DNA from: Isoetes taiwanensis
Lineage: Eukaryota > Streptophyta > Lycopodiopsida > Isoetales > Isoetaceae
DNA: 64,000 nucleotides
Direction of reading: 5' to 3'
Assembly: GCA_021234155.1 (NCBI GenBank)
Contig: JAJEKV010000040.1
Span: 8,181,161-8,245,160 of the forward strand
Position 1 is the stretch's first letter. Each line of letters starts with the position of its first letter. The notes below the pieces were generated by a model, which worked only from the letters and a program-made list of their open reading frames with translations, was not told where the DNA came from and ran no database searches. Shown here in pieces: positions 44,943 through 56,160 of the stretch. The position numbers were made by a program, and so were the translations under genes.

Positions 44943-47939
44943 CTGCAAGGCAATATATCTTTCCAAGCTGCATCAAGTACTATATGCCCACTGCACCTAT
45001 CTGGATGCAAAACACAACCTAATCATTACGCACGTACTAGCAATCAAAGCATAATGAAGAAAAGCACTTGGTGGAGCCGTGTCTATGAAGCAGGCAGTGT
45101 CGCAAATCCTGTCCTCTCCTTCCGCAAATCCGGCATCAAGTGTTAGATTATCAAGGAACAAAACTAGTGAGAAAGGCAATAAAATACATGGAATACATGA
45201 ACTTGTTAGCTAAATATAAGTGGAAGAAATGTTCTTCTGAGACAAGCACTCATTGATGACAAGAAAATAAAAGCAACAAGCCCTAACATTCTAAGTAACC
45301 AGATAGAAGCAAATGAAAATATGTATAACAGATAGGATTATGCTGGATTTATCAAAGATTAGCGCGTTGAGCATGTGAAAGGCAAGCTTTTTGTAAACTA
45401 TGAAAGATAGGATAGGAGTATGTATCTTGTCTGCGAATATGAGATGCGGGCAGGGTATGAAACCATGGTCAACATAATCAGTAATCTCCATTGCAAGCAC
45501 TATAATAAGCAGCTATATACACAGCAGAAGAGATTTTAGAATAAATCTTGCATTGCAGAGGTGTTTGTCAGCTGCCTCAAATGCACCTGTCACCATGATT
45601 AGCTTTTAAGATACAATTGCTCAGCACTAAACATCTATGGCTGTTCTTTTACATTGCTATTAGAGCATCCTTCATCGACTACAGATTGGGAATTCATTAA
45701 GTATTCAACAAAAATAACTTCAAGAATATAACTAAATAAAGAGATAGATAAATAACTTGGCTTTACTTGGATCTTTAAATGCCTCTAGAAACTTAGGCAC
45801 ACATTGGAGTTACAGAAACGCTGATAAAAATGAAAAAAGAAAAGCTTACAGGGCCTTCATAGGAGATTATAGTTAGAAAGAATGAAACAAAATATTCATC
45901 TTATTTTAACTCAATATTGGTTTAGTCTGAAGACCAGTTCGGTCCCCTAACCTGCACCTGACTCTCTTCGTAAGTAACACAATGATACACAAATTCAAAA
46001 TGTGAGAATATGGAAGCTGCTTCTCAAGGATTTTACACCATGCCCACATTGAACGATGTGATATGAAATACAAGGATTATGGGATATGACATGCAAAGAT
46101 GTGTGATGGGGGCACTCGAAGTGTTTTCTGCATAAGCAAGAGGGCGTGATACCAAATAAATATACTCTTACTAGTACCGTGACAAACCTTGAGACTGGTC
46201 AGATGTACATTTAGCTACCAATAACATGAATTCAAAATTTCTATACCTAAAATCTGTTGCATATCTCAAACACCAGTTTGTTCCATATGTCTAGAATAAA
46301 TATAACCACATTGTGAATATGGGACACATTTCATGAATTTGACTTTGGAATAGACATATTATACGTATACTGTCTAGATCTAGTGGCATCAGTCAATGTG
46401 CACTTTTATCTATATAATGGATCTATGATGAATATGGGGTTTAACACGTTTCAGATATAGGATGAAAAAATACAAAGCTAACAGAGAACTGTCTACTTGC
46501 AGCAAATGCCACTTTTACTGGCAAGGGCTTGATTCCAACTATATTTATACCGCAGTAGGAGTTTGATGGCCTTGTGCATCTTGACATATAACAAGCACAT
46601 CAGTCATGATGGCAAGTGCTAAACAGAAGGACAAGTTCTAGTTGCAATTCCTACACAAGAACTGCAACGGGCAACATCGATTTGAACGGATTTAGTGAAA
46701 GCCGATTTCAAGAGATAACAGCAAGAAAGCTTAGTCATGCCAAAATAAAGAAAACAGACTTGTTTCCTGGATGTACCTCGCCAAAGGGCCGCCAAATCGC
46801 ATCATCGAAGGCTCTTCTGCTCTGCCCTGTTTACCGCGGATTATTTTGTGCAGATGCAGCAAACATGGCACCTCGGCAAAAGTTGTGCTTGGTTCTGTGG
46901 GCGGGCAAAGTTGAACATTCGCGCCCATGTCCCAAATTAATCATTTAGTTCTTTATATGTTCTTGCCCGCTACCATTGATCGTCAACTCGCCCCATCCAT
47001 CCATGGGCAACCTCAAGAACTTCCCTTACAATAATGAATGCTAATATTGGTTCGATTGCTCTAGAATTTAGATAATTGGAGAACCCTAACACATGCAATG
47101 GAATTCATTTTCTTCTCATAAGGCTTAAGATGAACAAAGAATGCACGTTTGTGGTGGCATAAAGAAAGTGTTTGCATCACCAGCCCGTGTAGAAGTGTTT
47201 CAAAAGATGCAAAGGGATTGCTTTTCAGTCCCATGAGGTGGAGATAGACAACCTAGTTTCCCTTCATCTTGAGATATAAAAATATGACTAGACTGCATTT
47301 ATATGTCAAGTTTAAATATTTGCAGCTCTATGATAACAACGGCGGAACAATTACATTTGGTGACATGTGTGCATGAAAAATGACTTAAAGTTTGATACTG
47401 TATTTATTTGTTAGACTGCCCATAGTAGCATAAATTTGCTTCAATTTGCAAATGATGCAACGAAGCTCAGGTATGTATCTATTGCAATTTCGTTCGAAGA
47501 CTAGTTGAAGGTATCCAAACCAAATGATGCTTACATGCTTTCTATGAAAATGCTTCGCTACTTTTTTTTTTCCTTCCAAGAAATGTTGCTTTACATCCCT
47601 TGCAATGCTTAGAAAGGTGACTTATGTTTAGGAAACATAGAAACACCTTATGATAGCATTAAGTAACGCCACCTAGTCTAACAAAGAATATGTCTATAAA
47701 GTTAGAGTGAAATATGTTCTATGTTACCTCTTGTTTGATAAAAATATGAAAAATGTCAGGCTATTGATTGAGCTCTTCTTTTATAAGTCAAAATGTTTCA
47801 ATGTAGTGCAAAACAAGGTGTAACAATAATGGCCCTCAAGACAAATGGAAAACACCACTCTGCCAACGACCACAATCAATTGACACCAAGGCTAAATAGT
47901 TAACAAATTAGCATGTCAAAGCATTTTGGTGTGCCACGT
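44943..47939. other. Interior of the CACTA element, unassigned
   Basis: I could not assign 45-48 kb to further PLD exons or to a transposase. Candidate minus-strand frames at 45179-44997 and 46928-46731 have no recognisable motif. The stretch is AT-rich with short exon-like open pieces and could hold other captured fragments. Confidence 0.35.
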
Positions 47940-49269
47940 TAGTACTACATTGTAAATCATTTGTACCAAGTTTGGGTACCTCTCTCTCTCTCTAATAACC
48001 ACAAAAAGTTGGTACAAAGTTGTTATAAGCTTTGTCATAGTGATGTATAAAAGGTTCACAAAATCTAATCGAAATATTAGTCACAAGATTGAATTAATTT
48101 GTTGTAAGACTTAAGAAAAAATTGTTGTAATGTGGTCATAATATTGTCACAAAGTTGTTGCAAGAATGTTTTTTAAATTGCATTATAAATTTGACAAAAC
48201 TTTGTCACTGCTTTGGCAAAGAGCTTGACACTATGCCATTGGCATGACTTTTGACACAAGAGAAGCACTTTGTGTCAGAAATGTAGTGTTTGTCACAAAG
48301 TTGTCACTACTATTATGTCTTGACACAAGCATTGACACTATAATCCCATCCTCTTGTAGTGGTAGTGGGATAAACTAGCTAGTCTGTACAAGATTAGTCT
48401 AGTATGGACCTTAAACAAGCTCTAAAAAAATAATGGGCCATAGATCGACCGCTGTCTTACAGCGCTATGGTGCCCAACTTCCTAAGGTGGGATTATATCC
48501 TACCTATAAAGTGTGCATGTAAGGCAAAAGTTTTGCCCAACGGATGTGTGGTGAGTTGGTATAGGCCTAGTAATGCCAAAATAAGTGCTCATTGGATGAC
48601 CAAATGCACATTTATTTTGGCATTACTAGGCCTATACCAACTCACCACACATCCGTTGGGCAAAACGTTTGCCTTACATGCACACTTTGTAGGCAGGATA
48701 TAATCCCACCTTAGGAGGTCCTAGGGGCAACTCTAGAGGCATGGCTTTTTTAGCCTCACCATCCTAGTGCCACCTACCATAGTCCCATTGTTTTTTTATT
48801 ACTTTGTTTAAGGTCCATACTAGACTAATCTTGTACAGACTAGCTAGCTTATCCCACTGCCTTGCGGCAGCCAAAGTGGAGGACACGTATAGGCTTTTAA
48901 GTTCTACCATGTCGGGGATCATCATCGTATAACCCAGTAACCAACTTCCAAAGGTGTCCTTAAGCTTAGAGAGATTCCATTTTCAGCTTCTAAAAGAAAT
49001 ATTATAGATTTTCTAGGAGAATTTGACTTAATAGCAGAAAATGGATGACTCTTGAGAAAACATTGTTTCTTTCTAGAGAAGGGGCTTTTGCTTCAAATTT
49101 GGAATCCCCTCCACCAAGCCCCAATTGAAAGAGGGTGCCAAGCTATCTGAAGTTTATAATTTTGTTAGATTGACTTTTACAACTGTGGCTTCAAGTTTGC
49201 CAATATATCATAAATGATGACATGCTTTGCTAAAAAATTCTCTGAGTTCTTTGTTAATACATTTTGCAG

Positions 49270-49340
49270 CAATTTTCTTGTATGGGCATATCTCCAAGAG
49301 CTTGGCTTCATTATGTTGGCATTACATATTATCCTAGGAG
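49270..49340 (+). other. Possible exon of the gene interrupted by the fold-back
   Basis: An acceptor (cattttgcag ending 49269) opens QFSCMGISPRAWLHYVGITY before a gttaat donor. The composition is protein-like and it lies on the same strand as the exons at 41614-41972. The link between them is only positional. Nothing further is recognised in 49341-49660. Confidence 0.25.
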
Positions 49341-49666
49341 GTTAATGTGCTTTTGCTTCTGACATTTATAGACGAATTAATCTTTGACTTTCTACTTCCA
49401 ATTAATTTATTCTTCATATTTGTGTCATTTCCTTACTCTGGTCTATCTGCTGATCTACAACTGTCTCTATAAAGGCCTATGTTTATATATAGGGAGATAG
49501 CAACATAAAATGCAAGATTGGTTTTTTTTGGGTAACTCGGGGTTGGATGATCACATAATGGGTTGTTATTCCTGCTTATATGATATTTAAAATCATGTTT
49601 ATTATCGTAGCATACATAATTCTGAACAATGCACCAACTCCTCTAGATTCTTTGAGTAGCATTTTC

Positions 49667-49728
49667 GGTATGTGAACACATTTCTTGGAACCACTTTGGT
49701 ATGTGGACACATTTCTTGGAACCACATA
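49667..49728. repeat. 31-bp tandem repeat
   Basis: ggtatgtgaacacatttctt (49667) and ggtatgtggacacatttctt (49698) are each followed by ggaaccac. It is non-coding. Confidence 0.9.
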
Positions 49729-50112
49729 AAGTTTGCAAAATGCAGGATGGGAATATAAAAGTATGTTGTAAATGAGTATGCATTATTCACGAATTATGAA
49801 AAAAAAGGCCTAAACATCGAATTTCTTCATCACGAAAAAAAACTAGTGATCTCCGTCGATTTCTTGCCCTTTAGTTGATTTTTGGAAAGAGTTTGCCAAG
49901 AGTTTATTCTACTTCAACCATACATTTTTTCTAACACATGGCCCCATCAAATTATATCAATACTATAGCCATTACTTGTTCTTCTTCTACATTCAAACCA
50001 TACCGCGGCCTATTATCTACATCTTCACAGCCCCTCTGACAATCCTAGAAGGAATTGCTTGGCAATCACATGAAACAAATAAATCTAATTCATAATTACA
50101 ATTGGTGCAAAC

Positions 50113-50242
50113 AATTCAACTTCAACCTCTACTTACAACCCTCCTTCCATCTATCTACAAATTTCAAGAGGGCAACCAATTCAACTTCAACCTCTATTTA
50201 CAACTCTCCTTCCTATGATACAAATTTCAAGAGGGCAACCCA
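50113..50242. repeat. 65-bp tandem repeat
   Basis: aattcaacttcaacctcta begins at 50113 and 50178. Each copy continues with ttacaac.ctccttcc and ends in caaatttcaagagggcaacc. The second copy has a short deletion. Confidence 0.9.
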
Positions 50243-50435
50243 CTGTGAGACAACACTTTGTTTATTTATACGATATCTTGACCTGGTTTCATTCAAATCT
50301 TTTAAAAAAGGAAATTTAGAATTGTCACAAGTGTGTTTAAACCTTGATTGACCACGAATATTGGCATTCTGAATATTGTGTTTAAACTCCCCATAATAAT
50401 GTAGACCAATAGAGTTAGATCAAACTTTGCCATCA

Positions 50436-50833
50436 TACATTGCAAATATTCTCCAGTATTATTGTCATTATTTCTATCAGTTTTGCTTTCTCACTAAGTT
50501 GTTTAGTACTTTATTCTCCAATGACTGGTTCTCTTTCTGAAGTACTTCAATCTCATCTTCCAGTTGTTTTTGTTGGAAATATAACCTCTGCTTTTCTTCC
50601 CTTTGGAAGTCTATGGCCATTTGTATCCTCTTCTCCAACGTATTTTTTGTAGATAGATTTGTGTTTGCCTCCTTTTGAAGGGTTTTCTTTTCCAACATTA
50701 AACTCTCTACTTCCTTCTCCAAAAACTCAATTTCATTTTCCAATTTCACTACATCTGTTTGGCTGTTTTTGGCAACTGCCAGTTCAGATTCTAGCTGCAA
50801 CCCCATATATTTATCATCATTTTCTGCACTCTA
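50436..50833 (-). pseudogene. Duplicate of the last exon of the coiled-coil gene
   Basis: From an acceptor-like minus GTAGTAGAG position at about 50830 down to the stop at 50477, the sequence is nearly identical to exon 4 of the gene at 53729-54677 (for example LESELAVAKNSQTDVVKLEN and DFQREEKQRLYFQQKQLEDE, with L for M and Q for L changes elsewhere). The frame is fully open. Exons 1-3 are absent; immediately upstream (in gene sense) is the poly-T/A tail of a LINE. It is therefore an orphan exon. Confidence 0.88.
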
Positions 50834-51430
50834 CTATTTTTTTTTTTTTTTGAAGAATATAAGAATATATTAAACCACTAGAATGCGATCAAGTACAAGG
50901 ATAAGTGTGGTGCTAAGAAATGAAGCACCCATCATGATCCACAATCTGTAGGAATGTCGACCAAATTTCCCGCTTAACTGTGTCAGACAAGCTTGAGACT
51001 TGGTAAGCCTGCCACAACTTATGCCTCAAGATCGGAACCAACCGAAAAGAGCACTGCATTCTGAAAGACCTTCGCTCTCCGTCTTTTCCAAATCAGCCAC
51101 AAAATCCAAGCTCTGCATAAATGAAACGCTTGCCGCTTGGCCACTGCCCACCTGCTAGGAAGGACTCGCAAGAGAATCTTCTGACTGCACAGTGAAGACC
51201 CAAAGAGAGCTCTCACCCAGGACCAAGCTGCCCCTACCTCTGTGCATAGGACAAAGCAATGCTCAATGGTCTCACGTCGCCTCCCACATAAAGGGCATGT
51301 TTCCGCTATCTGAGGCTTGAACTTGTGGACTCGGACATTCACCCTGAGGCTACGGTGCAAGATCTGCCACAAAAGGGTACGGATTTTAGGAGGATCTCGA
51401 CTTCGCACTTTATTCTGCAAAACTCCCTTG
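50834..51430 (-). mobile_element. 5'-truncated LINE with RT zinc-binding (zf-RVT) domain
   Basis: A run of about 17 T at 50834-50850 is the poly-A tail of a minus-strand LINE. The last coding domain (51420-51019, 133 codons) reads SRDPPKIRTLLWQILHRSLR and TCPLCGRRRETIEHCFVLCT, the CxxC...HxxxC zf-RVT module that ends plant L1 ORF2. The RT itself is missing, so the copy is truncated at its 5' end like most LINE insertions. It sits exactly where the duplicated exon's intron would begin. No TSD was found. Confidence 0.85.
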
Positions 51431-51626
51431 AGAGAGACAACACATATTTGAACTGTTAGGTTATGTGAAGCGTGACGAGAGAAGGCAGAGATGGAGGTAA
51501 TGTAAAAGGAGAGGCGGCACTAATAAGCTAGGAAGTTTTCATGTAAGAGCACTATGGATGGTCCACAAGACACCTATCACAACCTTAGGATGCTCCTTTA
51601 TCATGAGTAGAATTTTACTGGCCGTG

Positions 51627-52911
51627 CACATTATGGGGACCTACATGAAAGATACCCGTAAGTCATACCTGTCTCTTTGCATTTCCTGTGCACCATATAC
51701 ATGTGTCTCTTTGCGTTTTCTTTGCACCACATATATGTATCTGTATAGGGGAGGGTGCCCTACAAGCCCCCACTGAAGTGCAAGGACTTTATTATGATGG
51801 GTTCAATCTTTTTAAACCATCTATAATGAAATTTGAGAAATTATCTTTCAATTGATACCAAACATCAACCATTTTGACAAACTATTGCAAAGATTTTAAG
51901 TTGCAGTTATTTTAACCCCAATAACCCACCAAGTGCTCTTCAATGGATCGTCAAATGCCCTTTGATGAACCACCAAATGCTCATACTTGACCTTTATTAG
52001 CCCACAAGTGCCCAATAGAGCATCCATCTCATTCAACTTATAATAGTTCTTAAGGTGGGCTATTAAAGGGCAAAAGTGAGCATTTTAGAGGTCAAAATGT
52101 GGGTTCTCAAAGAGGAAAAAGTGGGCGTTTAAAGGCCAGCGGGGTGGAAAAAGGACACAATCCGTACGTCTTAATAGGTTGTTCAAATTTTATATGCGTC
52201 AAATAGTTTTGCTTGTGCAAAAATGTTATTCCTTAATTTGGTCAGGTTAGAATGAGGTGGAAAAGTTGAACATTTGATTGAGCTTATCTAGACAGGGACA
52301 ATGTGCATGGGCATGCCCTTATAAGGGCCTAGCGAGTTGCAATAGCAGTGAGACAGGTTCAAACCCTGCAGAAGGGCCTGCCCACACATATACCCATCCC
52401 AGTTCATTGAACAGAGGCTATTTGCTTAGAACAGCAGTAGGGAGCCTCTTGTGATTCTAGAGAGTTCAATGTGAGCATGCCATTAGCGTATATTATTTGG
52501 GTCTGTAGTCTGGCGAGGTAGCCTTTACCCAATCATATGAAGTTGAAAAAAAGGCCTTACAAATGATCATTCTAGTCATATAGTGTGAGAGTCATGGTTG
52601 TGTAAAGAATTAGCAACATCTCCTTTGAGGATATGGCATCTAGAAGCATCTTGAGTTTACGGATCTTAAGCATATGCGGCTGACAAAACTCTATGGAATA
52701 TAGAATATTACATATGCAAGCGTAGCAATGGTGGCCCATAGACATGGGTTTGAATTCTAAAGGGCCTTGCACATTATGGGGACCTACATGTAAAAATACT
52801 CATAAGTCATACCTATCTTTTCGCGTTTTCAGCACACCACATACAATTTCCAAGGATGACTCAACCCAGCATATGCCTCTTTTGCGTTTTCTTTGCACCA
52901 CATACATGTAA
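51627..52911. repeat. Direct repeat pair flanking a tRNA-like box B
   Basis: Copy 1 (51627-51742) and copy 2 (52770-52911) share cacattatggggacctacat, taagtcatacct, and gcgttttctttgcaccacat. Between them, 52356-52367 reads ggttcaaaccct, a Pol III box B, with a weak box A (tagcgagttgca) only about 20 bases before it, so at best a deleted SINE head. No gene is visible in 51431-53100. Confidence 0.75.
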
Positions 52912-53460
52912 TGTCCTTAATAAGTAGTTCCAATTCCACATGTCTTGAATCGTTTTACTTGTGCAAAAAGAAGTTCTTTAATTTGGCCTAGATAGAATGA
53001 CGCTATTAACCATCCCAATTCATGAGGCAGAGGGTATTTGTTTAGACGACAGTAGTAGGGAGCACCAATTTCAAGTAAAGTCATGGTTGTGTAAAGAGTT
53101 AGCAACCACTTGGGGAGACTTCTAGTTTGCAGCGTCTGGGCGTCCGGTGAACACGACGACTTGCGGCCAGGTGAATCTGACGAACAGCCGAAAGAAGAGA
53201 AAAAAAAAACTGTTCTTGATTCTCACGGAAAGCACACCTTAGCGACAAAGAAGACTGCCTGTTACCCGTCGTGTTCACCGGGACCCGCGGGAAAAACTAG
53301 AAACTAGCCACCACTTGTGTATCTCCTTTGTGGATATGGCATCTTGAAGCATCTCGAGCTTACGAATATTAAGGACCGACAAATCTCGATGGAATACGGA
53401 ATATTACATATGCAAGCGCAGAGTGGTGGTCCATGGACCAAAGTTACAATTTTCAAATTC
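52591..53460. repeat. Second local duplication, one copy carrying a MITE
   Basis: gtcatggttgtgtaaagaat (52591) and its copy at about 53084 are both followed by tagcaac. The copies continue as atctcctttgaggatatggc (52618) and atctcctttgtggatatggc (53321), then gaagcatctt/gaagcatctc, aatattacatatgcaagcg and ggtggcccat/ggtggtccat. The second copy is interrupted by the 197-bp element at 53113-53309. Confidence 0.85.
53113..53309. mobile_element. 197-bp hAT-like MITE with 8-bp TSD
   Basis: accacttg at 53105-53112 is repeated at 53310-53317, an 8-bp TSD. The ends, gggagacttctagttt and (inverted) ggctagtttctagttt, are partly alike, and an inner inverted pair ccggtgaacacgacg / cgtcgtgttcaccgg is perfect. 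The unoccupied relative at 52591-52640 confirms the site. The GC-rich interior is open on the plus strand for 65 codons but has no domain. The 8-bp TSD suggests hAT. Confidence 0.85.
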
Positions 53461-53728
53461 AAACCTAGATCGCTTGAACATGGAAAAGAAAAGACAAAGG
53501 GCAAACAAAAGTCTTGCTCTTTGATATTTAGTCCAGAAGTAATGCACAACACTTGTGGTAGCATTTCTTTTATGCTAGACTCCTTGGCTGTGTTAATAAT
53601 ATTTACTTAATATCTTTGCTTGTAACAGATACTTGTACAATTTTGAAAACATGGAAAATGATGATCAAATGTCTTTCATGGTGGAGGGAGAGGACAGAGA
53701 TACATTATTTCTATCAGTTTTATTTCTA

Positions 53729-54677
53729 TCAGTTTTGCTTCCTCACTAAGTTGTTTAGTACTTTATTCTCCAATGACAGGTTCTCTTTCTGAAGTACTTC
53801 AATCTCATCTTCCAGTTGTTTTTGTTGGAAATATAACCTCTGCTTTTCTTCCCTTTGGAAGTCTATGGCCATTTGTATCCTCTTCTCCAACGTATTTTTT
53901 GTAGATAGATTTGTGTTTGCCTCCTTTTGAAGGGTTTCCTTTTCCATCATTAAACTCTCTACTTCCTTCTCCAAAAACTCAATTTCATTTTCCAATTTCA
54001 CTACATCTGTTTGGCTGTTTTTGGCAACTGCCAGTTCAGATTCTAGCTGCAACCCGATACATTTCTCATCATTTTCCGCACTCTACTACAATTACTAGAA
54101 CGTAGTAAGAAATTTGTACCTTACAAAGATTTTGCTGCATTTCGTGGAACTCAAATAACCTGACAGAAATGTAATCATCCATCATTTTCAAAAAGCTTTC
54201 CATTTCTGCTCTCTTCTCAGCATAAAATGAGCTTTTCTTCTCCTTGAGTTGTGTAAGCTCATGCACATCTTCATTTAAGCCTCTACAGTGTCCACAAATT
54301 AGTCAAAGTCTATGCAGAATAGAACAGAACAGAGCACAGCATTCCCTACTTCTCTTTTAACTGAAGCCCTTCTACCAAGCTTGTCTGAGCTCTAACTTCA
54401 TCTTCCTTCAGCAAGATATTTAGGTCCAATTGTGCTATTTCATGATTCAGAAGCATGCATCTTTTTCTTATGTCGTGCAAAACCGCATTTTGAGAGAAGA
54501 GAGTTGCATTTTTAGCTTTCTGCAATTCCTTTTCTGCCTGCAATGGCAGATTTTTTTAACGTAAGAAAATGCAGATGGAAGGATTGGCGTAGCGCAAACC
54601 TGGAGAAGGTCAAGCCGCTGCTGCCGACTATCTTCCAGATCTTGAAGCCGAGCTTGGAAAGCAGAGGGAAACGTCAT
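53729..54677 (-). CDS. Coiled-coil protein, four exons, 260 aa, function unknown
   Basis: Exons on the minus strand: 54677-54600 (ATG; MTFPSAFQARLQDLEDSRQQ), 54537-54350, 54282-54120 and 54082-53729. All junctions are GT-AG and keep one frame (783 bases with stop). Nearly the whole protein is predicted heptad-rich coiled coil: KELQKAKNATLFSQNAVLHD, EDVHELTQLKEKKSSFYAEK, then KLENEIEFLEKEVESLM and QKQLEDEIEVLQKENLSLEN, ending NNLVRKQN. There is no transmembrane segment, signal peptide or catalytic motif. Such proteins usually act as structural or scaffold partners (for example kinetochore or cytoskeleton), but I cannot assign this one. Its last exon is duplicated 3.2 kb away. Confidence 0.8.
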
Positions 54678-55748
54678 ATCTATTTCGCCATGAAATCGAC
54701 GCTATAGAACCCTAATTCCAAAGTCCTTTGGAAATAAAGAAAAGAATAAAAAATCCAATACACTATGTCTTTAATAACTCTTTTTGCATGCTTTGTTTTG
54801 TGTGTGACCTCTATGCCTCAATTCAATCTCAAATTTGATGCACAATTCTTGTGAAGAAGATGTAGCTTTAGTTGCCAGATTGTAAGGTTATCAGTTATGA
54901 GATAGAAACGAGGCGTTATGAGATGGAAAGGCATGCTTTAGTCCTTATATCATCTTTGCCAAATTCAATCATTACTTGGTAGAACCAAAATACTTTTACA
55001 TGGGAAAACACTACATTTACATGGAGCTAAACCCTATGCTTTTCTAATGAGTAGAACTATATAATGAACTAAATTTTAAATATAATTGGTGATATGACAA
55101 GAGTTTATTTGTCTAGTGGCAGGACCTTAAACCACCACACCTGAGGTCACGAGGAATTGATTATTCTTGTCATCTACGGAGACAAATGTACATAGTAAAT
55201 TCTTATGTAGGGTTTGAAAACCCCATGAATTTTTAAGGGACTCTTGATATCTACTTGAGAGTCAAGATGTTAATGCACGAAGTGTTGCTCTTGTATCCTT
55301 AGTAGTAATTATTATAGTCTTTAAATAACAATTGAAAGATGATATTTATGATGTATTTGCGATGGTTTTGGTAAAGTATTTGTCCCTCAAATAAGAGGTT
55401 ACAAATTTCTTTCACTCATTATGGATCTTAAAGGAAGGACCCTAGATTCAAGGTTCCTTTTTAGCCACATGTGAAAAGCATTCCATAAGTGAAAATGCTA
55501 AAAATACTACTTAGAACGTTTGAAGTTCAACGTGTCATTTCTCCAAGATTTCTTGGCATATTGATGAATTGAACGGGTCATTACTCCAAGGTTTTTGGCA
55601 ATGATGAAATGGTCAGTTCTCCAAGATTTCTTGGCATATTGATGATGAAACAATAAAAAAAAATACCATGACATACTTGCTATTTAGAAGTTAGTGGGTG
55701 TCTAACTATAATATAGTACATCAAGGTCCTAGGATATAGTGCATTTCA
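54678..55748. other. AT-rich intergenic DNA
   Basis: This is the likely promoter side of the coiled-coil gene, followed by non-coding DNA. A loose repeat around ctccaagatttcttggcatattgatga appears at about 55541-55565 and 55618-55645, with a diverged middle copy near 55580. No gene is visible. Confidence 0.5.
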
Positions 55749-56160
55749 CTACTCTAAGGCCTCTAGAATATAAAAAAACCTTGACTCTTCCCTTCCAGGG
55801 ACCACCTTTGTTGGGTTAAATGGCCATATTCCAATTGCCATGAAACCTGCCTTTATATTGGAGACTGTTAGATCAGCTGCATTGGACTGGGAAATCAGTT
55901 CAGCTATGTCTTTCCTCTTTGATTCAGTCCCATCCTTCTTCACCATATAGTCTGCCCTAAGTCTTTTGAATGCAGCTTTGAATGGTGCAAAGCAAGACAC
56001 ATCTAGTGGTTGTAGTCTATGTGGTGTGTGGGCAGGTAGTATGGCAAAATGTATGCCCATCTCTTTGGCAGCAAGAATGACATCCAGTTCCACATGGCTA
56101 CCATGGCCATCTAGCAATATGAGATGCGGTCTACAGGTGATACCCCTCCAGGGACTCTAG
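55749..56160 (-). pseudogene. Pogo/Tc1-like DDE transposase C-terminal fragment
   Basis: The minus-strand frame reads CRPHLILLDGHGSHVELDVI, GIHFAILPAHTPHRLQPLDV and SCFAPFKAAFKR, then NIKAGFMAIGIWPFNPTKV. This is the DDE_1 pattern (second catalytic Asp in LLDGHGSH, the PAHTPH.LQPLDV.F.P.K block) found in pogo/jerky-type transposases. The frame runs to a stop at 55749. The DNA-binding N-terminus and first Asp are missing upstream, where frames are closed. The enzyme would cut and paste its element; this copy cannot. Confidence 0.82.

Larger units (their letters stand above)
42803..48361. mobile_element. CACTA transposon, 5,559 bp, carrying a captured gene
   Basis: The ends CACTACAAGAGGAGGG...ATAGTGTC (42803 on) and, inverted, CACTACAAGAGGATGGG...ATAGTGTC (48361 back) are classic CACTA termini. 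Both sides are flanked by gta (42800-42802 and 48362-48364), the 3-bp TSD expected for CACTA, and the other arm of the fold-back shows the uninterrupted site. Both subterminal zones are dense in tgtcaa/ttgaca/tgacac words (about 42840-43250 and 47940-48361), the usual transposase-binding arrays. No transposase gene is visible, so it is non-autonomous. Confidence 0.93.
42707..48952. repeat. Large fold-back: ~335/355-bp inverted arms, left arm interrupted
   Basis: Left arm: 42707-42802 plus 48362-48597. Right arm: 48599-48952. The arms pair in order: cctaaggtgggattat (48481) with its complement ending 48715; the ctagctagtctgtacaag block with ttgtacagactagctag; ccaaagtggaggacacg (48871) with its complement near 42780; and gatgatgatccccgac with gtcggggatcatcatc. 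The left arm is split by a CACTA element. The middle 48420-48480 and 48720-48790 are less alike. The two arms have nearly no loop. Confidence 0.9.

Noticed and set aside
45290-47580. Additional PLD zeta or transposase exons inside the CACTA element
   Set aside because: Several open pieces were examined, but none shows PX, HKD or TNP motifs; left unassigned.
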